Source: CALMEC01 sp963706315 (GTDB taxonomy: Bacteria; Actinomycetota; Thermoleophilia; Miltoncostaeales; Miltoncostaeaceae). From it: 64,000 nt of DNA. The notes beneath the pieces are model-generated. The model was not told the DNA's origin, did not search any database, and worked only from the letters and a program-made list of their open reading frames with translations. Every line of letters starts with the position of its first letter. Position 1 is the stretch's first letter. Location: NCBI GenBank assembly GCA_963706315.1, contig CAVPMA010000019.1, forward strand, positions 186,001 to 250,000. Direction: 5' to 3'. This document shows positions 17,663-26,327 of this stretch, in pieces. A program made the position numbers and the translations under genes.

Positions 17663-17856
17663 CCATCGAGCTTACTGATGCGAAGGTCGGCCGGATCGAG
17701 GATCGCCGACCGGGAGGGGCTCGCACCTTCGCGACCCGCTTGCGTCCTGCCGACGTGCGGCGCTGCGTTCCTCACGGGCAACCCTGATGTCACCCGAGCA
17801 GACGCGCTCGGGCGCCGGCGTCGACCTGCTGTTGCTTGCGATCGCACCGCACGTAG

Positions 17857-17872
17857 GCGAACATATGTTCGA
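17857..17872. promoter_or_regulatory. LexA (SOS) box ending on the dnaE2 start codon
   Basis: GCGAACATATGTTCGA differs from the actinobacterial consensus by one base in the left half-site. As for imuB, the last base is the A of the ATG, so both mutasome genes share the same unusual operator placement. Confidence 0.9.
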
Positions 17873-20800
17873 TGCCGGCCGCCCCGTACATCGAGCTGCA
17901 CGCGCACTCGGCGTTCAGCTTCCTCGACGGGACATCGGCGCCGGAGGAGCTCGCCGAGCAGGCCGCCGCGTACGGGTACCCGGCGATCGCCCTCACCGAC
18001 CATGACGGGCTCAGCGGGTCGCTCGCGTTCGCCCACGCGGCGAAGGAGGCGGGGGTACGCCCGATCACCGGCGCGGAGCTCACCCTCACCGACGGCTCCC
18101 ACCTGACCCTGCTGGCCGAGACCGGCGTCGGCTACGCGAACCTGTGCCGGCTCATCACCCTCGCCCACGCCGCCACCCGGCCGCCGCCGGACCGGCGGGC
18201 CGTGCCCCCCGCGCTCGACCCCGCCCACCTCGCGACGCACGCGACCGGCCTGGTGTGCCTGACCGGCTGCGCCCGCCACGGCCACGTACCCCGCCTCGTC
18301 GCCGCCGGCAGGCTGCGCGATGCCGAGGCGGCTGCCCGGCGGCTCGTTCGCATCTACGGCGTCGGCAACGTCTACGTGGAGCTCCAACGCCCCCGCACCC
18401 GCGGGGACCGGTCGCTCGCCCGCGATCTGGACCGGCTCGCTGAGACGCTGCACCTGCCGACCGTCGCCACCGGCGATGTTCACGCCCACCACCCGCGCCG
18501 CGCGTTCCTGCAGGACGCGTTCGTCGCGATCCGCAACCACCTGACGCTCGACGGATCCGACGGCGAGCGCCGCGGCAACCGCGACGCCGTGCTCCGCGCC
18601 CCCGCCGACGCCGCCGCCCGGTTCGCCGATCATCCCACCGCGGTGGCGGAGACCGTCCGGCTCGCCGAGCGCCTCCAGTTCGACCTCACCCGCGACCTCG
18701 GTTACCGCTCGCCCGACTTTACCGTCCCCGGCGAGCACGCCGACGCCACCCTCGCCCGTATCTGCCGCCACCAGCTCGGCGCCCGCTACCCCAACGCCGC
18801 GAAGCGTCGCGAGGCGCTCCTGCGCCTGGACGAGGAGCTCGAGCTGATCGCCCACCACGGCCTCGCCGGGTTCTTCCTCTTGCACCGGGAGATCCTGGAG
18901 CTCGCCCGTGAGGTCGCCCTCGACGTGCGTCCCGCGGGATCGGCGCGTCGGATCCTGCCGCCGGGCCGCGGCCGCGGCTCGTCGGTCGGGTCGATCGTCT
19001 GCTACCTCACCGGCCTTTCCCACATCGACCCGGTTCGCAACCGGCTGTTCCTCGGGCGGTTCCTCAACCGCGACATGGCGTCGGTGCCCGACATCGACCT
19101 GGACTTCCCCCGCGACATCAGGGAGCGGCTCATCGCGGAGATCATCCGCCGGTACGGCAACGAGCACGCCGCCCTCGTCGCAGCGTTCCCGACGTTCCGT
19201 ACGCGGATGGCGGTCCGGGAGCTCGGCAAGGTACTCGCCCTCCCCGCCGCCGACATCGAACGGCTGGCTCGCCTCGCCGACGGATGGTCGTCGCCCACCG
19301 CACTCGAGGAGGAGCTCCTTCGCCTCCCCGACGGCGAGCGAATGCTCCGCTCTCCCCGGTGGCGGGCGCTCGCGTTCCTCGCCCGTGAGGCGGCGGGCCT
19401 GCCCCGGCACCTCTCACAGCACTCGGGGGGGATGATCGTGTCGGCCCGACCCCTCGTGGAACTGGTCCCGGTCGTGCCGGCGGCGTTTCCCGGCCGGCAG
19501 ATGTGTCAGTGGGACAAGGACTCCTGCGCTGACGCGGGGTTCGTGAAGATCGACCTGCTCGGCCTCGGGATGCTGTCGGCCGTGGAGGAGTGCGTCGACT
19601 TCGTCGCCCGGACCCGCGGCATCCCCGTCGACCTGTCGCGCATCGACGTGCACGACCCGGTCGTCTACGACGAGATCGGGACGGGCGACACCATCGGCGT
19701 CTTCCAGATCGAAAGCCGCGCGCAGATCCAGAGCATCCTGCAGACCCGGCCCGAGAACCTCGACGACCTCACCATCCAGGTCGCGCTGATCCGGCCGGGT
19801 CCCGTGAGCGGCGGCGCTGTGCATCCGTACGTCCGCCACCGCCAGGCCCGGCGGGGCGACCCCGGCTTCGAGCCGCCGTACGACCATCCGCTGCTTGCCG
19901 ACTGCCTCCGCGACACGCTGGGGGTGGTGGTGTTCCAGGAGCAGGTTCTGGAGGTCGCGATGGCCCTGGCGGGGTTCACGCCCGGTCAGGCCGAGGGGCT
20001 GCGCCGGGCCATGAGCCGCAAGCGCAGCCGCGACGCGATGCTGCGGATGTGGCGCGAGTTCCGTGACGGGGCGCGTGACCGCGGCGTCGACGACGCGACG
20101 ATCCGCACCGTCTTCACGAAGCTCGTCGGGTTCTCGAACTTCGGGTTTCCGAAAGCCCACGCGTCGGCGTTCGCCGTGCTCGCCTACCAGAGCGCCTGGT
20201 TGCGGCGTCACTACCCGGCGGAGTTCCTCGCCGCGCTGCTCAACGCCCAGCCGATGGGGTTCTATCCGCCGGCGAGCCTCGTGCGCGACGCGGGGCGGCG
20301 TGGCGTGCGGACCCGCCCCCCGTGCATCCTGCGCTCCGACGCGCACTGCACCGTCGAGCCGGATGGTGCGGTGCGGATCGGGCTGGGGTACATCCGTGGC
20401 GCCGGCGAAGCGGCAGAGCGCCTCGTGCAGGAGCGCGACCACAACGGACCGTTCGCCGACATCGCCGACCTGGCCTCACGAGCGGGGGTCGGCCGCGACC
20501 AGCTCACGGCGCTGGTGCGCTCGGGAGCGTGCGACAGCTTCGACCGCTCACGCCGGGGAATGCTCTGGGAGCTCGGGACGCTGGCGCGGTCCACCCCCGC
20601 CGCGGGCGGCCGCCAGCTCCCCCTCCCCATCCCTGCGTCGCCGGCACCGGCGCTTCCCGAGGAGAGCCGGTTCGAGCGCGTGGTGACCGACTACGAGACG
20701 ACGGGGCTGTCAACCGGTTGGCATCTCGTCTCGCTGGTCCGTCCCGAGCTGCCGCCGGGCACCCGCAGCGCGACAGAGCTCCTGGACACACCCGACGGCA

Positions 20801-21123
20801 CCGACGTGGTCGTCGCGGGGCTCGTCGTCGCCCGCCAGCGCCCCGGCACCGCCCACGGCATCGTGTTCCTGTTGCTCGAGGACGAGACGGGGATGATCAA
20901 TGTCATCGTCAGGCCGCAGATCTACGAGCGGCATCGGGCGCTCCTGCGCGCCGAGCCGCTGCTCGTGGCGTTCGGGCGCCTGGAGCGCAGGGGCCGGAAC
21001 ATCAACGTCCTCGCGAGCTGCATCGAGCGCGCTCCCACGCCCACGGCGCAGGCACCGGACCAGCGTCATCGTCTCCGCTCGGCCGCCCCCGCCGGCCAGC
21101 ACTTCGGCCAGGGACGTCGGTAG
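17872..21123 (+). CDS. dnaE2: Error-prone DNA polymerase III alpha subunit DnaE2
   Basis: A 1083-residue C-family polymerase with the domain order of DnaE2/ImuC. The N-terminal PHP domain begins IELHAHSAFSFLDGTSAPEEL. The palm carries VPDIDLDFPRD, with catalytic Asp at about 407 and 409. Fingers and helix-hairpin-helix follow (MSRKRSRDAMLRMWREF, FGFPKAHASAFAVLAYQSAW). A C-terminal OB fold is seen in VVVAGLVVARQRPGTAHGIV. The length is close to known DnaE2 proteins and shorter than replicative DnaE1. With ImuB it carries out mutagenic translesion synthesis after DNA damage. The LexA box on the start codon supports SOS induction. Confidence 0.93.
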   Translation: MPAAPYIELHAHSAFSFLDGTSAPEELAEQAAAYGYPAIALTDHDGLSGSLAFAHAAKEAGVRPITGAELTLTDGSHLTLLAETGVGYANLCRLITLAHAATRPPPDRRAVPPALDPAHLATHATGLVCLTGCARHGHVPRLVAAGRLRDAEAAARRLVRIYGVGNVYVELQRPRTRGDRSLARDLDRLAETLHLPTVATGDVHAHHPRRAFLQDAFVAIRNHLTLDGSDGERRGNRDAVLRAPADAAARFADHPTAVAETVRLAERLQFDLTRDLGYRSPDFTVPGEHADATLARICRHQLGARYPNAAKRREALLRLDEELELIAHHGLAGFFLLHREILELAREVALDVRPAGSARRILPPGRGRGSSVGSIVCYLTGLSHIDPVRNRLFLGRFLNRDMASVPDIDLDFPRDIRERLIAEIIRRYGNEHAALVAAFPTFRTRMAVRELGKVLALPAADIERLARLADGWSSPTALEEELLRLPDGERMLRSPRWRALAFLAREAAGLPRHLSQHSGGMIVSARPLVELVPVVPAAFPGRQMCQWDKDSCADAGFVKIDLLGLGMLSAVEECVDFVARTRGIPVDLSRIDVHDPVVYDEIGTGDTIGVFQIESRAQIQSILQTRPENLDDLTIQVALIRPGPVSGGAVHPYVRHRQARRGDPGFEPPYDHPLLADCLRDTLGVVVFQEQVLEVAMALAGFTPGQAEGLRRAMSRKRSRDAMLRMWREFRDGARDRGVDDATIRTVFTKLVGFSNFGFPKAHASAFAVLAYQSAWLRRHYPAEFLAALLNAQPMGFYPPASLVRDAGRRGVRTRPPCILRSDAHCTVEPDGAVRIGLGYIRGAGEAAERLVQERDHNGPFADIADLASRAGVGRDQLTALVRSGACDSFDRSRRGMLWELGTLARSTPAAGGRQLPLPIPASPAPALPEESRFERVVTDYETTGLSTGWHLVSLVRPELPPGTRSATELLDTPDGTDVVVAGLVVARQRPGTAHGIVFLLLEDETGMINVIVRPQIYERHRALLRAEPLLVAFGRLERRGRNINVLASCIERAPTPTAQAPDQRHRLRSAAPAGQHFGQGRR

Positions 21124-21130
21124 CGGGAGG

Positions 21131-21343
21131 TCAGCTGCCTTCGGCGACGCAGGCGTGGATCAGCGACGGGAGGTCGTGGATCCGCGCCACGTGCGCCCGT
21201 GTCGCGCCCTTGGGCGCCGCCGAGCGGCGGTTGCTGCCCACGCTCACCAGGACGACCCCCTGGAGCGGTGGCCGTCCAGACGCTCCGTCGCCGGCCTTGC
21301 CCGATCCCTTGCGGTTTCCACCGCTTCCCGCTCGATCACCCAT
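21131..21343 (-). CDS. Small hypothetical protein
   Basis: A 70-residue ORF converging on dnaE2 with 7 bases between the stops. The first 25 residues are Gly/Ser/Lys-rich and look disordered. The rest (VVLVSVGSNRRSAAPKGATR, then HVARIHDLPSLIHACV) has a folded composition. No family is recognised. The ribosome binding site is weak. It could be a chance frame in high-GC DNA. Confidence 0.35.
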   Translation of the reverse strand: MGDRAGSGGNRKGSGKAGDGASGRPPLQGVVLVSVGSNRRSAAPKGATRAHVARIHDLPSLIHACVAEGS

Positions 21344-21369
21344 CGACGCCTCTCACCCTGTTTCCCCGC

Positions 21370-21382
21370 ATCCCCCGGGGAT
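21370..21382 (-). terminator. Palindromic hairpins downstream of the beta-lactamase-like gene
   Basis: ATCCCCCGGGGAT is palindromic around a central C. Just beside it GGTCCCGC (from 21392) pairs with GCGGGACC (to 21426). These lie in the 158 bases between two minus-strand genes and may end the upstream transcript. There is no T-tract. Confidence 0.3.
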
Positions 21383-21501
21383 GTCGAACATGGTCCCGCC
21401 TTCGGCGAGCCGATGGTTGCGGGACCACCCCTGACGGTACACCCGCCGTCGGCCGTCCTCTTCCGCAGCGGGTCGTTTCTCCCGCTCGCAGCGGGATTTT
21501 C

Positions 21502-22719
21502 TCACCCACACCGACCCCCCTTGCGAAGGCGCGAGGCGGCCGCCCGGGCCACGTCGGCGACGAACCGATCGCCGGTGCCGTCGCCCACGCCTGACGCGCT
21601 CCAGGTCATCGCCGCGACCACCACAGGACCGCTCGCCAGGTACATCACCCCCGCGTCGTGCTTCACGTTCGTGTTGTACCCGCTCTTGTGGGCGACCAGT
21701 ACCTGGCTCGGTGCCCCGGCGACGAGCTTGGTGCGGTCCCGCACCCGCAGCAGGCGCGGGACGATCTCCGTGCGGATCGTGCGCGGGCCGACACCGATCC
21801 TGGGGAGCGGCCCCGCGCCGCGCATGCCCCGGTGGATCGCGGTGTGGATCCGGGCCAGCTCGTACGGGGTCGTGATGAAATTCGTGAAGAGCGCGGGCTG
21901 GGCCGTCGTGCGCAGCGGGATCGCAGGTGAACGCCGCTCGACCGCGTCGATGATGTACGGACGGCGGATGAGGGACTCGCGCAGGCCCATCGCCCGCATC
22001 GTTTCCGTCGCGCGACGGGCCCCGGCGTCGGCCGAGCCACCGCCCTGCATCGCGAGCACGCGGTTCGCCGCGGTGTCGCTCGACTCGAGGATCATCTGGT
22101 CGAGGAGGGCCCCGACAGTCGCGGAGGGCCGTCCACCGGAGCGCCGCTCGACGTCCAGCAGGATCGCCGCCTTGAGCGTGCTCGCACCGGGGAACTTGGC
22201 GGTCGCGTTGACCGCCGCTCCGCAACCGGTGACGAGGTGCTGCACGTAGACGCCGCTGATCGCGGGCAGCCGTCCCGCCAGCCGCTCGACGTCGCGCTGG
22301 AGCCGCGCGTCCACCCGGCCACCGATGCCCTTTGCGCGCTGCGCGGACGCGGGCAGCACCCACAGACCCCGCTTCGGCGCCCACCGGACACCGCCGGGCC
22401 CGTTCGCCCGCAGGCGCACCTCGTGGAACCCGACCGGCAGCTTCACCGCGATCCGGGACGGCGCGCGACCGACCCGCACACGTCGCAGGAAGCGGCCGTC
22501 GACCCACACGCCGACGGCGGTCGTGTTGCTGCCGACTCGGACCACCGCATGCCCCATCGCGGTGCCAGGAGTCACGACCACTGGGGGCGGTGGGGGTGGT
22601 GGAATCAGTGTCGCTCCGCGAAGGAAGAACCCACGTTGTTCGCCGCAACGCCGGCGACTCCTCCGCAACGATCGTTGCAGGATCTCGTCGGGGCCTTTGG
22701 CACGGCCTGATCGTCGCAT
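21502..22719 (-). CDS. Class A beta-lactamase-fold serine hydrolase, exported
   Basis: About 405 residues from the longest start; the true start may be later (e.g. ATG 22557). A proline run (about residues 40-46) and a beta-rich region (GHAVVRVGSNTTAVGVWVDG) precede the hydrolase domain. That domain has the nucleophile motif STLK (Ser180, Lys183), SSDTAAN where class A enzymes have SDN, and HKSG where they have KTG. No obvious Glu166-type omega loop was found, so it may be a penicillin-interacting peptidase rather than a resistance enzyme. No clean signal peptide is seen at the listed start, leaving the export route or N-terminus uncertain. Confidence 0.75.
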   Translation of the reverse strand: MRRSGRAKGPDEILQRSLRRSRRRCGEQRGFFLRGATLIPPPPPPPVVVTPGTAMGHAVVRVGSNTTAVGVWVDGRFLRRVRVGRAPSRIAVKLPVGFHEVRLRANGPGGVRWAPKRGLWVLPASAQRAKGIGGRVDARLQRDVERLAGRLPAISGVYVQHLVTGCGAAVNATAKFPGASTLKAAILLDVERRSGGRPSATVGALLDQMILESSDTAANRVLAMQGGGSADAGARRATETMRAMGLRESLIRRPYIIDAVERRSPAIPLRTTAQPALFTNFITTPYELARIHTAIHRGMRGAGPLPRIGVGPRTIRTEIVPRLLRVRDRTKLVAGAPSQVLVAHKSGYNTNVKHDAGVMYLASGPVVVAAMTWSASGVGDGTGDRFVADVARAAASRLRKGGRCG

Positions 22720-22807
22720 ACGGTGCCGCGCATCGGTCGGGTTCCCCTTTCCCGCAAGGGGCCCGCATCACACGTCACACCGTGATGTGGGAAGTCGCCC
22801 ACCGGAC

Positions 22808-23314
22808 ATGGAGGTCGCTGCGCTGACCGTCCGTCATCCCCATCGTCTCATCCTTATGTGCTTCGTCGCGGCGTTATGCGGGGCCGGTGCCGCCGCAGCC
22901 GCGACCTCCGCGGAGCGCACCGGTCAGGACGAGCTCTTGACGGAGATCAACGCTGCGCGGGCGGCCCATGGCCGGCTGCCGCTGCGACGCTCGGCGGTGC
23001 TCACCCGCCCCGCCCATCAGCAGAGCGCGTTCGTGGCCCGGACGGGCGAGATGGCGCACGAAGGATCGGATGGCAGCCCGTTCTACGTCCGGCTCTACCG
23101 GGCCGGCTTCCCGCGGTCGAAGGCGGTCGGGGAGACCATCGGGATCGTCACGGGGTGCAGCACGAGCGCCTCGGCGCAGATCGTGCGGATGTGGCTCGAC
23201 AGCCCACCACACCGGCGGATCCTGCTGTCACCCCGCTACCGCGTCGTGGGCGTCGGGGTCGCGGCGGACGACGACTGCGACAACACCGGATTCACGGCCG
23301 ACTTCGGAGGCTGA
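22808..23314 (+). CDS. Secreted CAP (SCP/PR-1) domain protein, copy 1
   Basis: A 168-residue CAP-superfamily protein with an N-terminal signal segment (LILMCFVAALCGAGAAAAA) and a CAP core: LLTEINAARAAHGRLPLRRS, HEGSDGSPFYVRLYRAGF, VGETIGIVTGC, MWLDSPPHRRILLSPRY and a terminal TADFGG. Two cysteines in the second half may pair. It is followed 121 bases later by a paralogue with the same layout. Alignment of the two N-termini puts the ATG of copy 2 opposite CTG 22823 here, 8 bases after GGAGG. The real start may therefore be that CTG rather than ATG 22808. Function is unknown; bacterial CAP proteins are extracellular. Confidence 0.8.
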   Translation: MEVAALTVRHPHRLILMCFVAALCGAGAAAAATSAERTGQDELLTEINAARAAHGRLPLRRSAVLTRPAHQQSAFVARTGEMAHEGSDGSPFYVRLYRAGFPRSKAVGETIGIVTGCSTSASAQIVRMWLDSPPHRRILLSPRYRVVGVGVAADDDCDNTGFTADFGG

Positions 23315-23435
23315 CGGTGGCCGCGGACAGTCATCGGCCGGGGCGCGCTCAACTCAAGTTCTTGCAGGTTCATGCCGATAGTTCAGGCGGATTACTGCGG
23401 GCTGATTGAGGCCCGCCGGACATGGAGGTCCGGAC

Positions 23436-23942
23436 ATGCAGGTGCGTCAGGCGAAGCGCGGAGTCGGAATCATCGCAACGATGGTTTGCGCCGCCGTGGC
23501 CGCCGTGGCGGTCCCTGCCGCGGGAGCGGCGACGCAGGCCGAGATCACCGGCCAGTCGCAGTTGCTGAAGGCGGTCAACAAGGCCCGGACGTCCCGCGGC
23601 CTCGCCCCCCTTCGCCTGAACGCGGTGCTCTCGCGCCCGGCCCGCACGCACAGCGCGTACCTGGCGCGCATCGGCACGCTGGATCACAACGGCGCGGACG
23701 GTCAGCCGTTCTACGTCCGTATCTACCGGGCCGGGTACTCCCGGCAGAAGGCCGTCGGCGAGAACCTGGGGATGGCCTCGGGCTGCAGCACCACCCTGTC
23801 GCGCACGATGGTCGACATGTGGCTCAAGAGCCCGGGCCACCGGCGCAACCTGCTGTCGTCGCGCTTCAGGAACATCGGCATCGCGGTCGTCACCGCTTCC
23901 GACTGCTCGAACACGATCTACGCGACGGACTTCGGCGGCTGA
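23436..23942 (+). CDS. Secreted CAP (SCP/PR-1) domain protein, copy 2
   Basis: A 168-residue paralogue of the preceding gene. It has a signal segment (IIATMVCAAVAAVAVPAAGA) and the CAP blocks LLKAVNKARTSRGLAPLRLN, VGENLGMASGC, MWLKSPGHRRNLLSSRFRNI and TDFGG. VGEN and GHRRN keep the His and Glu positions usual in the family better than copy 1 does (VGET, PHRRI). The ribosome binding site GGAGG sits in the loop of a small hairpin, CCGGAC-ATGGAG-GTCCGG (23417-23434), which could modulate initiation. The pair arose by tandem duplication and has since diverged. Confidence 0.84.
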   Translation: MQVRQAKRGVGIIATMVCAAVAAVAVPAAGAATQAEITGQSQLLKAVNKARTSRGLAPLRLNAVLSRPARTHSAYLARIGTLDHNGADGQPFYVRIYRAGYSRQKAVGENLGMASGCSTTLSRTMVDMWLKSPGHRRNLLSSRFRNIGIAVVTASDCSNTIYATDFGG

Positions 23943-23957
23943 CCGCCGGCACGCGGG

Positions 23958-24278
23958 TCAGGCCTGGAAGGACTTCCCGCAGCCGCAGCTCGAGCTGGAG
24001 TTCGGGTTGTTGATGACGAACCCGGCCCCCTGGAAGCTCTCCTCGTAGTCGAACTCGGCGCCGAACAGGTACGGGGCGCTGAACCGGTCGATGAGGATCT
24101 GCACGCCGTGCTGCTCGACGACCTCGTCGTCGCTCTGCGGCTTGCCGAACGTGAGCTGGTACTCGAACCCGGAGCATCCGCCGGGCACGACCTGCACCCG
24201 CAAGCCGTCGCCCTCGTCGGCCTCTTCGGACAGGAGCGCCTTGAGCTTCTCACCTGCGTTCTGCGTCAGCGTCACCAT
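23958..24278 (-). CDS. A-type iron-sulfur carrier protein (ErpA/IscA/HesB family)
   Basis: A 106-residue protein of the HesB/IscA family, which delivers Fe-S clusters to apo-proteins. The three expected cysteines are present: one in VPGGCSGFEYQL and two in SSSSCGCGKSF at the C-terminus. The block FVINNPNS before the last pair is typical of ErpA-like members. The ATG follows GGGAGGGATATC. It ends 16 bases from the CAP gene, converging on it. Client enzymes cannot be deduced from the neighbourhood. Confidence 0.9.
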   Translation of the reverse strand: MVTLTQNAGEKLKALLSEEADEGDGLRVQVVPGGCSGFEYQLTFGKPQSDDEVVEQHGVQILIDRFSAPYLFGAEFDYEESFQGAGFVINNPNSSSSCGCGKSFQA

Positions 24279-24359
24279 GTGATCGATATCCCTCCCGTGC
24301 AGTGCCTGTTCAACGATAGCGCGTTCAGCGACGGACGCGACCCCTCGTTCACCGCCGCC

Positions 24360-25499
24360 TCACGACGCCGGCGTGAAGGCAGCGGCGTCATTCGCGTTCC
24401 CGCCCAGCACGATCATCTGCGTCCCCGTCCAGACGCCGGTGAGCGGGCTCGGGCCGACCTCCCGCCGGGCGAGCGGCGATACCGGCAGCGGCGACCAGCG
24501 GTTGCCGATCGGATCGAACGACATCCCGGTTCCGAGCGTCACGGTCGTCGTCCCCTGCACCGTGGACCCGCCCCACACCAGCAGCCGCTTCCCCGTCCAG
24601 ACGGCGACGTGCGCGGCCCGGCCGCGGGGCATGGGACGCAGCCGCCGCCAACGATTCGTGGAGGGCCGGTAAGCGAAGACGGTCGCGAGCGGCCGAAGCC
24701 CGGTTGCGGTGGTCGTGTTCCCCCCGACGACGATCACATCGCGGCCGTCCCAGGTCGCCGTGGCGTCCCAACGCGGAGACGGCAGCGGCGGGATGCGCCG
24801 CCACGTGCGGGTCGTCGGGTTGTACGCGGCACCGTCCGCGAACTTGCCACCGTCCGCCGATCCCCCGACGATCACGAGCTCCCTGCCCGTCCACGCGCTC
24901 ATCGCCGACTGCCGGCCGGCGAGCGGCGCGGCGGGCAGCTTGCGCCAGCTGTTGGTCCTCGGTCGGTAGGCGGCACCGTCGTCGATGTTGTCGCCGCAGC
25001 AGCCGCCGCCCCATCCGATCATCTGGGTCCCGGTCCAGGCGACCACCGCGCGCGGCTCGGGTCCGACCGGGATTCCGCGCAGCCGCCGCCAGCGATTCGT
25101 GGCCGGTTTGTACCCGACCTGCCGGAACCCACCCCACACGAGCATCTCCTTGCCGGTCCAGACGGCGTGCTCGCCGGCCGGGAGGACCCCGAGCGTCGCG
25201 TCCACCGGGAGCTGATGCCAGGACGTCGCGGCCGGGTCATACGCCGCCCCGGTCCGGGCGTCTCTTGCCGGAGAGGTGACGAGCACCTCCCGACCGGTCC
25301 ACACGCCCGTCGCGATCGCCGACAGATCGACCGGCGCCGGCGGCAGGAGCTGCCACGTGCCCGACGTCACGCTTGCCCCCGCAGCGGCGGGTGATGCGCC
25401 GGCCAGCGCCGCGCCGCCCAGCAGCGCCCCCATCAGGAGCGGGATGTGACGGGCCCGGATGGCGGAACCCCCTCGGGTGTGGTCTGGACTGGCGCTCAT
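24360..25499 (-). CDS. Secreted kelch-repeat beta-propeller protein
   Basis: A 379-residue protein. An N-terminal signal segment (IPLLMGALLGGAALAGASPA) is followed by about six to seven repeats of roughly 50 residues, each with a W-T-G-x-(E/K/R) turn and a Y-x-P-x-T-N-x-W-R element. Examples are VWTGREVLVTSPARDARTGA and YKPATNRWRRL. This is the kelch pattern and predicts an extracellular beta-propeller. No catalytic residues can be named. The ATG was chosen because it follows AAGGGGGAGTG and opens directly on the signal peptide; the longer frame adds an unrelated stretch. Confidence 0.85.
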   Translation of the reverse strand: MSASPDHTRGGSAIRARHIPLLMGALLGGAALAGASPAAAGASVTSGTWQLLPPAPVDLSAIATGVWTGREVLVTSPARDARTGAAYDPAATSWHQLPVDATLGVLPAGEHAVWTGKEMLVWGGFRQVGYKPATNRWRRLRGIPVGPEPRAVVAWTGTQMIGWGGGCCGDNIDDGAAYRPRTNSWRKLPAAPLAGRQSAMSAWTGRELVIVGGSADGGKFADGAAYNPTTRTWRRIPPLPSPRWDATATWDGRDVIVVGGNTTTATGLRPLATVFAYRPSTNRWRRLRPMPRGRAAHVAVWTGKRLLVWGGSTVQGTTTVTLGTGMSFDPIGNRWSPLPVSPLARREVGPSPLTGVWTGTQMIVLGGNANDAAAFTPAS

Positions 25500-25663
25500 C
25501 ACTCCCCCTTCGCGGCGCCTCCGCTCATCACCATCGCGAAGAACGGCCCGCGCCGCATCCGCAATCGAGCGGACCCGCATGCGGCTTCTCCGAAGTCGCC
25601 GCTGGCGGATCGCCCACTGCGCCCTCCGATGCCCGCCGATTACCCGGTCATCCCACTTTTCCT

Positions 25664-25674
25664 ACTGACTCAGT
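25664..25674. promoter_or_regulatory. Short palindrome upstream of carbonic anhydrase
   Basis: ACTGACTCAGT is palindromic around its central C and lies 36 bases before the start. The nearby TAGTTT (25676-25681) could be a -10. It may be an operator or part of the promoter. The evidence is weak. Confidence 0.3.
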
Positions 25675-25709
25675 GTAGTTTGTGCCGACCGACGACGAGG
25701 GAGGCTTGT

Positions 25710-26201
25710 ATGAGCGTGACTGACGAGTTGCTGAAGGGCGCGGAGAGCTACGCCGCAGGGTTCGACAAGGGAGATCTGCCGCTCCCTCCGGCCCGCAAGG
25801 TCGCGGTGCTGGCCTGCATGGATGCCAGGCTCGATCCGCAGAAGGTGCTCGGGCTCGCCGAGGGCGACGGGCACGTGATCCGCAACGCGGGCGGCGTCGC
25901 GACGGACGACGCGATCCGGTCGCTCGCGATCTCCCAGCGCCTGCTCGGGACGGAGGAGATCATCCTGATCCACCACACCGACTGCGGGATGTGCACCTTC
26001 TCGGACGACGGGTTCCGGCAGAGCATCGAGTCGGAGACCGGGGTGCGCCCCCCGTGGGCGGCCGAGGCGTTTCCCGACGCCGAGGGCGACGTGCGCCAGT
26101 CAGTGGCACGCATCAAGGCGAGCCCGTTCATTCCGAAGCGCGACAGCGTGCGGGGCTTCATCTACGAGGTCGCGACCGGGCGGCTGCGCGAGGTCGCCTG
26201 A
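25710..26201 (+). CDS. Beta-class carbonic anhydrase
   Basis: A 163-residue zinc enzyme interconverting CO2 and bicarbonate. Zinc ligands are visible in ACMDARLDP (Cys with its neighbouring Asp/Arg dyad) and HHTDCGMCTF (His and Cys). The substrate-side segment GHVIRNAGGVATDDAIRSL is conserved. The short length and sequence pattern match the mycobacterial Rv1284-like subgroup. The ATG follows a purine-rich GAGGGAGG. A strong hairpin lies 90 bases after the stop. Confidence 0.92.
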   Translation: MSVTDELLKGAESYAAGFDKGDLPLPPARKVAVLACMDARLDPQKVLGLAEGDGHVIRNAGGVATDDAIRSLAISQRLLGTEEIILIHHTDCGMCTFSDDGFRQSIESETGVRPPWAAEAFPDAEGDVRQSVARIKASPFIPKRDSVRGFIYEVATGRLREVA

Positions 26202-26291
26202 GCGGTTCACACCTCGTGCCGGCGGGTGGTCACGAGCCGACGCCCGCCGGCGGCACATCACCGCCGGCTCGTCCGCGCGGCAATCATCACC

Positions 26292-26316
26292 CGAGGGAGC
26301 CTTGGGGGCTCCCTCG
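26292..26316. terminator. Bidirectional hairpin between carbonic anhydrase and the 31-codon ORF
   Basis: CGAGGGAGCC and GGCTCCCTCG form a perfect 10-base stem with a 5-base loop. It sits between a plus-strand gene ending at 26201 and a minus-strand small ORF ending at 26328, where a shared terminator would be expected. There is no T-tract on either side. Confidence 0.55.
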
Positions 26317-26327
26317 AGGTTCCGTGT

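Noticed and set aside
17092..19410. A 772-codon minus-strand frame opposite dnaE2
   Set aside because: Low-complexity shadow of dnaE2. The part beyond it repeats the HAD gene in the wrong phase.
22720..22807. Riboswitch in front of the CAP genes
   Set aside because: A small CATCAC/GTGATG stem is present, but no conserved core of a known riboswitch class could be recognised.
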